Positions 31,286 to 42,839 of a DNA stretch of 64,000 bases are shown here, in pieces. The translations under genes were made by a program, and so were the position numbers. Source of the stretch: Lepas anatifera (Eukaryota; Arthropoda; Thecostraca; Lepadidae); contig JAOTON010000056.1 of assembly GCA_034440635.1 (NCBI GenBank), positions 317,501-381,500 of the forward strand. The letters are read 5' to 3'. The notes under the pieces were generated by a model, which worked only from the letters and a program-made list of their open reading frames with translations, was not told where the DNA came from and did not search any database. Within the stretch, counting starts at the first letter, position 1. Each line of letters opens with the position of its first letter.

Positions 31286-34200
31286 CAGTGGCGTAGCCAG
31301 GGGAGAGGGTCCCTGGGGTCCGCGGACCCCTTGGGCTGACCTTATGCACTAAAAACACGACCATTGATCTCGGGCCCCCTGAGCATAGTCTCGGGGGCCC
31401 TCCCGAGCTTGGTCTCAGGAGGCCCCCGATAATCGGTATCGAGGGCTCCAGAATACCGAATATTGAACTTGGGGAACCCTTAGGTTCAGTCTCAGGGGGT
31501 CCCGAGCTTGGCCTCAGGGCCCCCGAGCTTGGTCTCAAGGCCCCTCCCCTGAGCTCGTTCTCACGGGCCTTTCGATCTTGGTCTCACGGGCCTTTCGATT
31601 TTGGTCTCAGGGGCCCCGAGCTTGGCTTCAGGGCCCCCGGGCTTGGTCTCAGGGGCCCCGAGCTTGGTCTCAGGGCCCCCGAGCTTAGTCTCAGGGGACC
31701 CCCGAGCTTGGTCTCAGGGGTGCCCCCGAGATTGGTCTCAGGCCCCCTCTCCCCGAGCTTAGTGTCAGGGGCCCTCAAGCTTGGTCTCAGGGGGGACATC
31801 CGAGGGTATCGGATGCATAAGGCTGACCGTATGCACTGGAAAACACCAGCATTGGTCTCGGAAACCCCTGATCTTGGTCTCAGGGGCTCCCGAGCTTGGT
31901 CTCAGGGGACCCCCGATCACCGGTATCGAGGGCTCTGGAATACCGAACATTGATCTCGGGGGCCCCCGAACTTTGTCTCAGGGGACAACCGAGCTTGGTC
32001 TCATGGACCTTTCGATGTTTGGTCTCATGGGCCTTTCGATCTTGGTCTCACGGGGTCTCGAGCTTGGTCTCAGGGAACCCTCGAGCTTGGTGTCAGGGGC
32101 CCTCGAGCTTGGTCCCAGGAAGCATCCGAGCTTGGTCTCAGGGTCCCCTCAAGCTTGGTCTCAGGGGCCCCCGAGCTTGGTCTCAGGGGTTCAGGGCCCC
32201 CTCGGGGTGCACCCGACTATTGATATCGAGGGGCTTATGAGTGAGGCACGAGCATTGATCTCATGGACGCAGAGTTTGGTCTCAGGGGCCCCAAGCCTGG
32301 GTTCAGGACCCCCGAATATCGGCATTGAGGGACTCCAGAGTACCGAGCATTAGTCTCGGGGAGGGGCTCGAAACATTGATCTTGAGGGCCCCGGAACATC
32401 GGTGTCAAGTTACTCCCGAGAAAAGCGCGAGCATGGGTCTAAGGGTGCCCTGAGCCTGATCTAGGTGGGACCCCGAGCTTGTTCTTTGAAGCCCCCGGGC
32501 ATTAGTATCAAGGGGCTCTGGAGTATTGGTCTGGGGAGAAATTATTTTAGTGGCCTCCAAATGGTGATTTCGGAGGGCCCCGAAAGTGTGGATGCATTGG
32601 TGTAGCCAAGGGGGCCCTAGGCGTCCGCAGACCCCTCTTGGGCCAATCTAAACCACTGCAAAGAATTCTCTCATCACGGGGCCCCCAGAGTCAGTCTCAG
32701 GGGCCCCTGAAGATTTGTTCTCAGGGCGTCCCGAGTCGGCCTCAAGGCCCCCGCCCTGAGAATCAGTCCCAAGGCCCCCGAAAGCAGATTTCGGGGGCCC
32801 CCAGTTGGTCTCAGGGGCCCCAAAAGTCGGTATCAGGGGCCCCGGGAGTCTGTCTCAGGAGAGGTGGGGGGGGGGCTGAGCTAGTCTCAGGGGCCCCAGA
32901 GAGTGGTTCTCAGGGCCTCGCAAAAGTCTATTTCAGGAGGGCCTCCGAGAGTCAGTCTCAGGAACGCCAAAGACTCAGTCTCAGAGGTGATTCCACCCTC
33001 CCCCCGGGTGTTTGTCTCAGGGGCGCTCTAGAGTAAGTCTCAGAGGGCTGTTGGAAGTCATTCCCAGTCCCCCTCCCCACCCCAAAGACAGCCTCAGGGG
33101 ACCCCAAGAGCTAATCTGGATGGCCACGATAGTCAGTCTCAGTCCCCCTCCAGAGTAAATCTGGGGGGGCAATAATTAGTCTCAGAGGTGCTGCCGAATA
33201 ACTAGTCTCAGGAGCCCCGAGAGATTCTCAGGGGCCCCCAGTTTTGATCAAGAGGCGCCGTGAATCGTTCTCAGAGACCCCTGAGATCTAATCAGGAGAG
33301 CGGCCGAAAATTAGCTTTGTGAGTGCCGCCAAGTGTTGGTCTTAGGTGGCCCCAGAGCTCGAATAAAAAATTTCAAAATCATATGCCTCGGAAAAAGTAT
33401 CTACCCCTATTGTGTACTAAAAAAAACAAATTGAAACATGTCCATCAGGCACCATTATCGAAGGAAAGGCAGAAACTAAACTAATTTTACCATAAGAGCA
33501 AATCGAACAGGAATTTGGCTCTTCAGTCAATTTTTAATCCATAAGCTTAACACCAATAAATACATTCCTAAATATTCTGAAATAAACAACCTTCAAATAT
33601 TTTCGTAGGAAACCAGACAAACAAGGGTAATGACAGAAATCGATGAGCATAATCCTTAAAGGAAAAATAGGTATGGAAGGTTGAAAATAACAATGACAGA
33701 GAGATCCAAGGCGATAGATATCTCAGGCGCCTTTTGTCTTGGTAATTTGCTCGTTTAAAAGATAGCAGGGGTAAGAAAGTAACTGGATCTCAACAGGATC
33801 TATCGACGGAATAAAGGTTATGTAACGTTCGGAACACACTACACGTCCTTTGTATTTTTTTCGTTTTTTCCGTTTCTTTTGAAATTTACTGATTAAAGAG
33901 TTCATGGATTCGACACCGGGAAATAATTGCTAATCATTTCCCGTAGAAGATAATTTCTACGTACTCACAACGACTGACCTTCAATAACTTCATGTCTGAT
34001 TACCAGAGTGAATTGAGGTAGACTCGGGTGTAACATCATGCGCGCATCAACATTGAACTTCCCGAAATATGGCACAAACCTGTTATTATAGCCACGCTAC
34101 CATATAAGGTATGGGCCATCCTTAATATTTGGTGACCTTAGTTTACCAACATTTGGTCGGATCGAAAAAATCAAACTATAAACAAAATAAAAATAGATGC

Positions 34201-34352
34201 TTAAAAAGGCACAACAAAATTTCCTTCGTGTGAATGTTAAAATACTATACAAAAGATATAGGAGATGGGCCCCGGTTACTAAGGGGACCCCCGGTCTGGG
34301 GCCCCCGACGGTAGTCGGACCCCTCCTTGGCCGAATCCTGGCTACGCCACTG
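31286..34352. mobile_element. hAT-type element D nested in C (3.1 kb)
   Basis: The ends are CAGTGGCGTAGCCAGGGG and CAGTGGCGTAGCCAGGATT (reversed). The 8 bp tgttctga is repeated exactly at 31278-31285 and 34353-34360. The interior has two array types (31370-32560, 32650-33360) and an AT-rich part (33365-34250) with short unrecognised frames. A second start-like sequence (TGGTGTAGCCAAGGGGGCCC near 32600) hints at an internal duplication. Confidence 0.88.
31370..33360. repeat. GAGCTTGGTCTCAGGGGCCCC and GAGTCAGTCTCAGGGGCCCC arrays in D
   Basis: The first array (31370-32560) uses ~20-22-bp GAGCTTGGTCTCAGGGGCCC units; the second (32650-33360) uses GAGTCAGTCTCAGGGGCCCC. Both contain CTCAGGGGCCCC, and blocks such as CCCGATAATCGGTATCGAGG (31425) recur with changes (31915, 32310). 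The first unit type also occurs at 4310-4665. Confidence 0.88.
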
Positions 34353-34360
34353 TGTTCTGA

Positions 34361-34930
34361 GACTCTATATCAGACACCCTGGGACACCCTAAGCCTAGTT
34401 GGGGCCCTGAGCTAATCTGGGTATCCCTGTGCTTAACTGGGGCCCCTGATCTGGTATGGGAGCCCTGAACTCTTCTAAAGTCCCTGGGCTAAGCTGGGGA
34501 CCGTGAGCTTGAAGGGAGCCCCTGAGCTGGTATGAGAGGGGACCCTATATCAGCCGATCTGGGCCCCTGAGCTGAGCTGGCCTGTGCTGAACAAGAGCCC
34601 TGAGCTGGTCTGGGGCCCCTGAACTGTTCTAGCGTCATTAAGCTAAGCTGGGATCCGTGAGCTTGAACAAGCCCCTTGAGCTGTTTTGAGACCCTACATA
34701 AGTCGACCTGGGGACCCCCGAGCTGAACCGGGCCCCTAAGCTAATCTGGCACCCTGTGCGAATCTGGGGCTCCACTGTGATGAGCTTCTAGGGGTCCTGT
34801 GCTTATGTAGGGTCCTTGATAAGCTGGTCCCGAGGCTAATGCACTGGTCTGGGCCCTTGAGCTGACTGATCTAGGTTCCTGAGCCATGGTCTGGACCTTG
34901 GGCCCTCGAGATAATTTGGCGGCCCCTGGG
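34361..34930. repeat. Second part of the element C minisatellite
   Basis: This continues the CTGAGCTG/GGGGCCCCTGA pattern of 30740-31280 on the far side of element D. Confidence 0.72.
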
Positions 34931-34933
34931 CGG

Positions 34934-35020
34934 CATAGGCATAGGAACCGGGGGTCAGGGGGATACTGCCCCCTTTTGAGATGGGCCCCGCAACGTATAT
35001 GCAAATATCAGCAAGTACGC
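34934..35020 (+). repeat. Second left-end copy of the C-type terminus
   Basis: It starts CATAGGCATAGGAACCGG and is followed by sequence like that after 30547 (GATGGGCCCCG-CAACG, AATATCA). I could not pair it with its own right end, so it is either a truncated insertion or an internal duplication. Confidence 0.55.
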
Positions 35021-35164
35021 TGCCTACAACCCCCTGGAGGAGGAGCGCTTCCTGAAAAAGCCAAGGCACCTTCTACCCGAGTGTTTACAAATGAGTCCGA
35101 GAACTGGTCCAAGTCAAACTCCATCCCATATGAATCCCAACACAAAGCATGAATCGGATACGGA

Positions 35165-35390
35165 CCCCGCATCAAATGCCGAGCAACAGTCGTCCTGAGC
35201 CATTGAAAGGCGTGACGTCCTTTGATGCCAGGGTTATATGGCGTCGCCAACTCTTTCCCTGTTGGGAGGGATTTCTTGGGAGTCAAATTGCTCCTTGCAC
35301 AAGGAATCTGCCGTGCCTTAAACTCGGGTTGGTCGCGTGGAAAGCAAGGTTGCTAACCACTATATCACCACGCCCACACCTCCACAGCAT
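35165..35390 (-). mobile_element. tRNA-derived SINE, minus strand
   Basis: Read on the minus strand, a tRNA-like head comes first: GTGGTGATATAGTGGTTAGC (A-box-like, near 35350-35376), then GACCAACCCGAGTTTAAGGC (degenerate B-box, near 35313-35330). A body follows with AATCCCTCCCAACAGGG-like sequence, AAAGAGTTGGCGACGCCATA and ACCCTGGCA. The body is shared with 36238-36310, 37790-37875 and 59868-59995. Head plus body is the normal layout of tRNA SINEs. No free-standing functional tRNA is claimed. Confidence 0.7.
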
Positions 35391-36237
35391 CACAAAGCTG
35401 GCCATCAAGTACCTACATTGCACTTGCAATCATGCTGGAGCTCTGCATTTTAGGCATCGAAATATAGCTAGACGTATTTATTGTGATCAGCCTTTACCTA
35501 AATATATATTTAATGATGGAAAGAAGGGATCCGTAACAGCCTAAATAAATGTTCCCATTTTTTTCATTAAATAAGCAAAATGTTGATTAGGCATAGCGAA
35601 GTGAGGCTGTTTGGTATCAAAGCATTGTCTGTAGTTTTTCTAAACAGTTTTTAATTTTGTAAATGTGATAAAAGGGCCTAAACATCTAAAAATACAAGAA
35701 ACGCTCTCGTGGTAAAAAAATGATTGAAATCCTCCAAAAGAGCTTAAAAATTTATTTCGTATTTTAACAGGGTCTAGGTAAAAAAATATTTTTTGCGTCT
35801 TACTATGATTTATTAGATCATAATAGGTACAAATCAAAATCATAGGGCAAAATTTAATTCCTCAATTTTCCATACGTTGGCATCCTAGTGTACATGCGTG
35901 CCTTCTTGACACCAAACGATCTATCTAATTTTTTTTTTATAATTATGGGCCCCCATGCACTGGGGCCCCCTTGAGTGGGCCCCTCTAAGGTTGGCCCCCA
36001 CTTTTCAAACCGTTCCTACGCCCCTGGTCTCTACCCTACTAACTTGCAGAACCAAGTGCGACGCTGACACAAAACGTGCCATCTCACCGAACGCACCGCA
36101 GATACCCATTCTCAGTATTCAACAAATTTGGGGGACCCAATATTGCAAATTGGAACATCAATGCTAGTTCTGATGAGGGTCTGAGCCAATGCAAATGTAT
36201 GATAATGTTTGCATGACTGGCTTTCAAGACTTTGTAT

Positions 36238-36310
36238 ACTTCCCAGGCAAGGAACAGTTTAATACTCCAGAATCCCTTCCAATAGGGAAAGAGCTGGTGA
36301 TTCCAAATAA
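36238..36310 (+). mobile_element. SINE body fragment
   Basis: AATCCCTTCCAATAGGGAAA followed by GAGCTGGTGATTCC matches the body of the SINE at 35165-35390 in the opposite orientation, preceded by the same TTCC...CAAGGA..AnTTT context. Heavily diverged and truncated. Confidence 0.5.
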
Positions 36311-36777
36311 CCTAAAACAAATATTACACCGGCCTTGAAACTAGCTATCGGAGAGGAAAACAGAAAAAACCATGGTTCACAAGAATCACTTTTAAGGGAC
36401 CCTAGAAATATTTAACCTGCAACAATTCTCGAATTGCACTTTTGGTTTTAACCAGGGGTGGAGATCTCTTTTCAAACCAGGGGGGTCCCGGTCCGGTCGG
36501 GCCCGCAGGATTGGATGTTTTTCGTAAGAAAATGAATACACTAAAATTTGGGCAATGCATATAAATACCGTATAAAACCGTAAGATGGTAGGATTTTTTA
36601 CACGACCCGGATCATGAATTCCTCGGAAGGTAAAACCAACATGCACATTTCAACACACTTCGAGCATTTCATCAGATTTTTCCGGAAACTCAAAATGAGA
36701 TACGGCTCGAAGTCTCTGCCGTTGACTCGGTCTTTGAAAGAATAGCGATTATAACGTACCGTGCGTTTTTTAATCTA

Positions 36778-37725
36778 CAAGGTGCAGTCAAAAAGTAAGT
36801 TCCGGAGAGCGGCTGCCTTTAACACACGAGATCAGTGAACGTGCTTTTCTACTATATTTGTAGGTTTAAATTTTATCTTTCAGTACATGTCTTATTTTCG
36901 GTTGTAGGCTTTTTAGTTTGGTCACTATCGAGTTTCAATCAAGTGGATTTTTAGAGTCTGGCCTAAAATGGCTGGAGCCATCAGAATCGAGCAACGCTCC
37001 ATCATAAGGTTGTTTACCTTGCTGGGCAAATCGGCCCAGAAAATTCATCTAGAGCTGGGGAAGGTGTTCGGGAATCAGGCTTTATCGGATAGTGCAGCAC
37101 TCAGGTGAGAGAGTTGAAGCAGGGCCGTAACACAGTGACAGGCAACGCAGGTGCTGGAGGGCCCACTACGGCGTGCGACACTGACCGTATCGCGCCGTAA
37201 AAAATCTGGTAATGGCAGACACACGTAGAACCATCGACAGGATCGCAAAAAACACTGGGAATTAGTCGTGAGATGGTATCAACCATCATATTTGACAAGC
37301 TAAAGATGTCGAAAGATTGTTCCAGATAGGTCCCGCGATATCTCACGAACAGCCAGCGAACTGTCCGACAAAACATCGCTAGAAATTTTCTGGATACCTA
37401 CCCACGAGAAGGCGAGAGCTTCCTTCCTGAGGGAAAGTAGGGGACGAGGGTTGGCTTCCTCTCTTTAACCTAGAGACCAAAAGACAATCACTCCAGTGGA
37501 AGTGGGCCACCTCTCCGCCCCCAAAAAGCTGCGCGTGCGCCACCAGTATGGTAGACATACTAGTGAACAAAGTTTCACCAATGCCATAGGAGGGCTGTTT
37601 CGCCGCTGGAAGCGTTGTGTGGAAAAGCGGAAAGATTGTGTTAAATAATGAGTTGTTAATAGTTTGGATGGCACAATAAATGTTCGCGCTATAGAGCTCC
37701 GGAACTTACTTTTTGACTGTACTGG
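36778..37725 (+). mobile_element. Internally deleted mariner element with transposase remnant
   Basis: The ends share GCAGTCAAAAAGTAAGTTCC / its complement, and TA flanks both sides (36776-36777, 37726-37727). A broken plus-strand transposase starts at 36968 (MAGAIRIEQRSIIRLFTLLG) and continues with frameshifts. A later part reads ETKRQSLQWKWATSPPPKKL, a motif found in mariner transposases, and then LFRRWKRCVEK near the C-terminus. At 948 bp it is shorter than the usual ~1.3 kb, and the catalytic core is missing. Confidence 0.8.
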
Positions 37726-37789
37726 TAGTCCCCAACGAAAATGTGTTAGCAGCAGACAACATTAGCGTGTGAAATCAAAATACATTCAA

Positions 37790-37875
37790 TGCTCAAGCCT
37801 AGCGTAATCCCCTTCTGAGAAGTCTTATGACCCCAGCAGTGGATGCATCATTATAGCCCTAAACTATTATTATGA
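37790..37875 (+). mobile_element. SINE tail fragment
   Basis: TTATGACCCCAGCAGTGGAT, then GCATCATTATAGCCCTAAAC and an ATTATT tail match the last part of the SINE at 59868-59995 (TATGACCCTGGCAGTTGGTG...TTAAACCCCAACAATTATT). Confidence 0.5.
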
Positions 37876-38394
37876 TGTAAATATTTTGATGACACGATGA
37901 CCAACAATTCTGAGGCATCGCTACAGTATGGCGATAACAAGGTCCAGTATGTTGTTTCCGTAAAATTGGCTTAGTTTCTGAGCTCTTTCTCCCCCTCTCA
38001 CTTGATGGTTTGCCCTTCTAAAATTCCACGACATCAAAAACAATACATCAAAGGAAATTTTAGAAAAAGAAATTATGCCACGAAAATTTGTTCCTTGAAT
38101 GTGTGAAAAATTTAATAGTTTTCATTGAACCACCTTCTTAACACTTTTTCGTGTATAGAATCATGGGTCCCGCCGCTGGGGGTACGGGGAGACGCGACCT
38201 CCCATTTTTGAGAGTGGGAGAGGACGGATTATGTTTTGTCCCTCCCCCGCCCACCACGTTTCACGCATGGTTCCATCAAGTTGTCCCGAGTGCTGAAACC
38301 ATAGCGAATAACAAAGAGCTAGCCTCCTGCAAACACCAATTACAACCACAATTTCTTTCCGATACATGACTGTGGTCCAGACGCCAAATTTGGT

Positions 38395-40376
38395 CTCTCA
38401 GGGGCCCTTCACTGGTTCAGGGATCCTGAGATCAAGTCAGAAACATTCTGCAAAATATATTATCAGTGGGCCCCAGGCCAGATAAATTGTCCCAGCACCA
38501 ACCTAGGATGCCAGACGAGCTAAGGGCTCTAAAAAGCTCAGGGGCCCCAGATCAGCACAATGTGCCCAGACAAACTTATTAGATCCATATTAGTTAAACA
38601 GGCCCAATGCCACTTCATTGGACACCAATCCAGCTAGGGATCCTAAGACCAAGCCAGGAACCTTTTGCATAATTCTTCTCAGGGGCCCTAGGCTAGCCTA
38701 GGACTGCCTTTGAAATTCTACCTCGGGGGCCCTTTTTAGCTCAGGGGCCCCAAACCAGCTTGAGCCCCAATATCACTCCAGTAAGCTCCTGTGCAATACC
38801 CTCCCAAGGGCCCACAACAGCCCAAAGGCCTTTTGCGAAACCCTCTCTCAAGAGGTTTAATGCCAATTCAGGAGGCCCAGGCCAACACACTCAGCTCAAG
38901 AGGCCCATACAAATTAAGAGGGCCAGATCAGCCAGATGCCTCGACGAACTCACGAAGCCCCAGATGAGCACAAGGGGGTCGCAAACAAGCCACAGGGGCC
39001 CATTTGCTAAACGGACCTGATACCAACCCAGGGGCACTTGTAAGCTCAAGGAACACTAAACCAGCTAGGCTAGGGGTCATAAAACCGAGTCAAAAACCTC
39101 TTATGTAGCTCCTCTCAGGGGCCCTTACCAGCTAAGGTGACACCAAACCAAGTTACGCCCCAAGACAAAGTCAGTAAGCTCCTGTACAATACTCTCTTAG
39201 AGTACCAGATCCGCCCAGGGACCCCTAGCAAAGCTCCCTCTCAGATGGCCTAATCCCAACTGAGGGGACCCAAGATTAGCCGAGAGGGACCATTCCAGTT
39301 AAAAGGTTCCAGACCAGATAAGGGGCCCCTGACAACTAAAAAAGTGTCAGTGCCAGCACCGGGGTTTCAAAATCAGCGAGGAGACCCTGACCATCTGAAA
39401 GGGCCTCAGATCAGCTCAGGGTGCCAAACCCGCTGTGAGGGCCCTAAACCGGCTTAGCAGGCCCGGAAAAACTCAGGGGCCAGACCAGTTGAGTCCTCGA
39501 CGATTTCAAGGGACCTAAATCAGCACAATAGGGCCCGGACAGGCTAAAAGACCCATACCCGCTTAAAGGGCCTAATACCAGCTCAGGGGCTCTTACCAGC
39601 TCAAGGTACACCAATCCAGATAGGGGCCTTATGACCAAGCTATGGACCTCCTAAGTAAATCCTTTCAGTGGCCCTAGACTAGTTCATGACCCCTGAGCCA
39701 GCTTAGGGTCTAAGGCTGAGCCCTTAAGCTCATGTGCAATAGCATCTTACGGCCCCCAAAACAGACCTGCCTGCAAAACTCCCTCTCCGGCAGTAGCTCA
39801 CAACCAACTCAGGGGGCCCAAGACCAGCTGATACCAGTTAACGGGTCCCGATAATTGCAAGGCACTCCAGTGCCAACACATGTGTTTCAAGATCAGTGTG
39901 GGGGCCTGGTTATCTAAAGGAACCAGATCAGCTGATGGGACTCAATATCGCGTCAGATGACCCACCAACAACTTAGGGGCCCCAGCCTGTTCAGGGACCC
40001 CAAAGCCACTCAGGGGGTTCAGAAAAGCTCAGAGGACGAAACCGAGGGGCATCAAGCTCAAGTCTAGAACCTCCTGTGCAAGAGTCTCTCAAGATCACTG
40101 CAGGGGACCCGACCATGTACGGGCCCAGACAAGTCAGGGCCCACACCATTCCAGGGGTCCAAACCAGTCGCAGGCCTTAGTCTATTTCAGGGACCGAGGA
40201 CTAGCTTAACTTCACAGGATCCCAAAACTGCTAAATGGGGGGGGTAACAACAACGCGGGGTCTCTACGCCAATTCAGAGGCCCAGTCAAGCTAAGAGGCC
40301 CTGAATCCCCTCAAGGAGCGCCAAATCAACTTAGGGACCCATACCAGCTCAGGGGTCCTAACACCGCTCGGAGACC
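38395..40376. repeat. CAGCTCAGGGGCCC-type minisatellite of element H
   Basis: About 2 kb of degenerate ~20-bp units around ACCAGCTCAGGGGCCCCAGA and variants (CCAGATCAGCTCAGGGTGCC and others). It is more diverged than the arrays in A or B, so probably older. It ends at the TTAA (40377-40380) where a piggyBac-type element inserted. Confidence 0.8.
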
Positions 40377-40380
40377 TTAA

Positions 40381-41479
40381 CACGCGAAGTTCAGGGGGTC
40401 TTAAAGTGCCCCTCCTATTTTCCAAGGTGCCCGGAGAACCGTTCGCCGCCAGGATACGCTACTTGGCCACATTTGAGAGAACGTATGGGTGCGTTGATTG
40501 GTGAACGAATTTCAAAAATGGATTTAATTTGTCTTACTTATAGGCTTTCAAATTCAGACTTATATTTTGAAACCGTCACAATCGCGCAGTCGCACCAGTT
40601 CGCCTGCCCTGTAGACTGAGTGGTGACGTAATAACGTCATATAATATTGCTAACAAATAGGCTAAAATTACTGCTTTAGATGAGGGATGATCAGGCTCTA
40701 AATTACGTTTTGCCTTTCCATAAAATTATTTCGAATTCAAATTCTCCCACGATGCTTTAGAGGTGAACATAGTAGCTATGCTCAGCACCCTTATTAAGCA
40801 ACCATAAAAAATAAAATTATAATTTCATATAATCGGTTATATGTCAAAGACACCACAAATAAAGGTCAGGGTCGCATGTCAAGGTCATTGACCCCAGTGT
40901 TTCGGACAGAGGGCATTACTCAGCATAAGGTATGCGATGTTATGACTTCATAGTTTTGGTTACTCACTGTCAAGGTCGATGTCACTGCTCAAGGTCAAAG
41001 GCTTTGCAAGATAAAACCCTCATTTCTGCCTAAAGGCTGCTACAGTGCCAGTTGCATTGCATATTATTGGGAATAGGTCTTGCTAATCATTAGCCTTGAA
41101 TGCCTTTGACATCAAACTTTCAGACGGCATTGAGTGGGACCTTCCCTCTAATGACCTTAGCTCACTTTCAGTGTATTACCGCTTTTCTGCATAATCATGG
41201 TATTTCCCAATAGGTTTCCAGCACGATCCATATCCTTTGTGAAAGGCCGACTTAGAGTACTGCTTAGTTCAGCTGAGGGACCTTTACAACCTCCCTTGAC
41301 CGTGAAGATACTGAGGTAGGTCAATGAAACTTAGCCGTAACGTAGATCACCATCGCCCTCACGCACCTCTCAACGGGTGATTTCAAACCCTCTTGGTTTC
41401 CGAGATCTCAGGGAGGGGGGATGGGCACTTCAGGACCCTCCACTGCACGTTGACGCCAGACCCCTCTCCAATGCACGTG
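40381..41479. mobile_element. TTAA-flanked piggyBac-type element in H
   Basis: TTAA lies at 40377-40380 and 41480-41483. The ends are CACGCGAAGTTCAGGGGG and CACGTGCATTGGAGAGGGG (reversed). The interior is homologous to 49706-50627 (for example GAGAACCGTTC, TGACGTAATAACGTCATATAA, GACCTTGA/AAGGTCA motifs). 1.1 kb, no transposase seen. Confidence 0.8.
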
Positions 41480-41849
41480 TTAAGGTAAGAACATGGCCCA
41501 ACACTAAATCACGTATCCTCTGTGAAAGACCGACTTGGGTGCTGTTGTCCAGCTGGACCCTGACGCTGGGGTCGTACTTTTCCTGACGCATAGTCGTGAC
41601 GGGAAGCCGTGGCGCCGCCTCTGGTCTTTAGTACCCCTCTGCAAAGATGCAAAGGGTCAGATAGGTCAAATTATGACTCAGCTGCTCGCACAAATGCCGC
41701 GAATTGAACTATCCCTTCTTATACGTCCGACAATATTTTGTGAGAGCAGATGGTGTAGGACCCAGGCTGACCCCCCAATTTCTCTCGATTTCCAAATCAG
41801 GGGGTCCTGACCCCCCCAACCCCCGGGATCTCCACCCATTGTTTTAACC

Positions 41850-42060
41850 ATCTCTGCTGGTTCCGATTTTGGGTAAGGTTTTGCTCATCGGATGGGATGG
41901 CGCAGGCTGATTTCAGTTTTGGGTTTTTGGGTTCGGTTTGGTTCGTCTGATGGCATGGTTGTTTCCATTGTTGGGTAAAGTCGGGGTCTTTCAATGGAAC
42001 AGCACAGACTAAAACCATTTTTGAGTAAAGTTCGGCCCGTTTGATGGGACGGCACGCAGG
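41850..42060. repeat. ~50-bp tandem repeat, about four diverged units
   Basis: Units contain TTTTGGGTAAGGTTTTGCTC, then a GATGGGATGGCGCAGGCTG-like end. Later units read TTTTGGGTTCGGTTTGG, TTGGGTAAAGTCGGGG and TTTGAGTAAAGTTCGG, each followed by a TGATGGNA(C/T)GGCA-like segment. Element H inserted at its left edge. Confidence 0.65.
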
Positions 42061-42839
42061 TCATTGTTTGATGGCTGTTTGCCTATGACATGGGGAATTA
42101 GTTCCCTGAAACCTAGCGTCACCGCCGACAAAAGTAGGGAATGAGAGCGGCAGTTCATCTTCATCCTTCTGCTGACAAATAACTTGCCTCTCTAGAACCC
42201 AAGAGCTCATCAGAGTCCCACACACCGGTTTTACAGTGACCTTATTTGTTATAATTTAACTGAAATATGGAGACTTTGGACGAAAGGTACGGGTCAGTCC
42301 CCATTGTCCATGTTCTGTTGTGAAGGCCTTGACAAGTAGGCTCGCCGTTATAGAGCAGGTAAATGAACACGGTATAAAAGAGCGGATTCCAGAGGACAAG
42401 CGACATTTAGAATCAACAAACACAATATAGAGGAAAGATGTAGAGCGACAGTAAATTAAGTAGTTCAGATCGCTTTGACAAATACAATGCAAGTCTTCTC
42501 CACCTGCCTTATAACAAGATAATTTCACTACGCTGTTTTGTATTGTGTCATATTCATCGTTGTTTCACATCTGTCATGAATTTTTTTGTAGTAACTCTCT
42601 AGTCGCTATTGCTTTGATCTGAATTTTTTTGAGCGACATTTACTACTTGAATTTATTTATTTGTTGTGTGGTAAGCAATAAAGGATAATTCCTAGATTTG
42701 TACTTGAAAGTGTATTTGAAATTTAATGTTTTGGTCCTAACTGATGCTGTCCCATTCCCAAAATATCATTCCCAATACATATACTGAGCGTGGTGCTACC
42801 CCATCTTACTACCATATTACCCTTCATTACGTTCAGAGC
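42061..42839. other. Unassigned AT-rich stretch
   Basis: No gene recognised. GCAATAAAGGATAA near 42675 could serve as a polyadenylation signal, but I see no exon to attach it to. Confidence 0.35.

Larger units (their letters stand above)
30547..36026. mobile_element. Large hAT-type element C (5.5 kb)
   Basis: The ends are CATAGGCGTAGGAACCGG (left) and CAGGGGCGTAGGAACGG (right, reversed). The 8 bp gtctctac is repeated exactly at 30539-30546 and 36027-36034. It holds degenerate GGGCCCCTGAGCTG-type arrays (30740-31280, 34361-34930), the nested element D, a second left-end-like sequence at 34934, a SINE at 35165-35390 and AT-rich DNA. Its terminal motif is that of the 151-bp MITEs at 1075 and 14140. 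No transposase seen. Confidence 0.88.
36453..41840. mobile_element. Large hAT-type element H (5.4 kb)
   Basis: The left end is CAGGGGTGGAGATCTC and the right end (reversed) AATGGGTGGAGATCCC. The 8 bp gttttaac is repeated exactly at 36445-36452 and 41841-41848. The interior contains a deleted mariner (36778-37725), a SINE fragment, a 2-kb minisatellite (38395-40376) and a TTAA element (40381-41479). The site of insertion is a ~50-bp tandem repeat (41850-42060). No hAT transposase recognised. Confidence 0.85.

Noticed and set aside
35313..35376. A tRNA gene on the minus strand
   Set aside because: Only A- and B-box-like parts of a diverged SINE head; the B box is degenerate and the body continues as SINE sequence.
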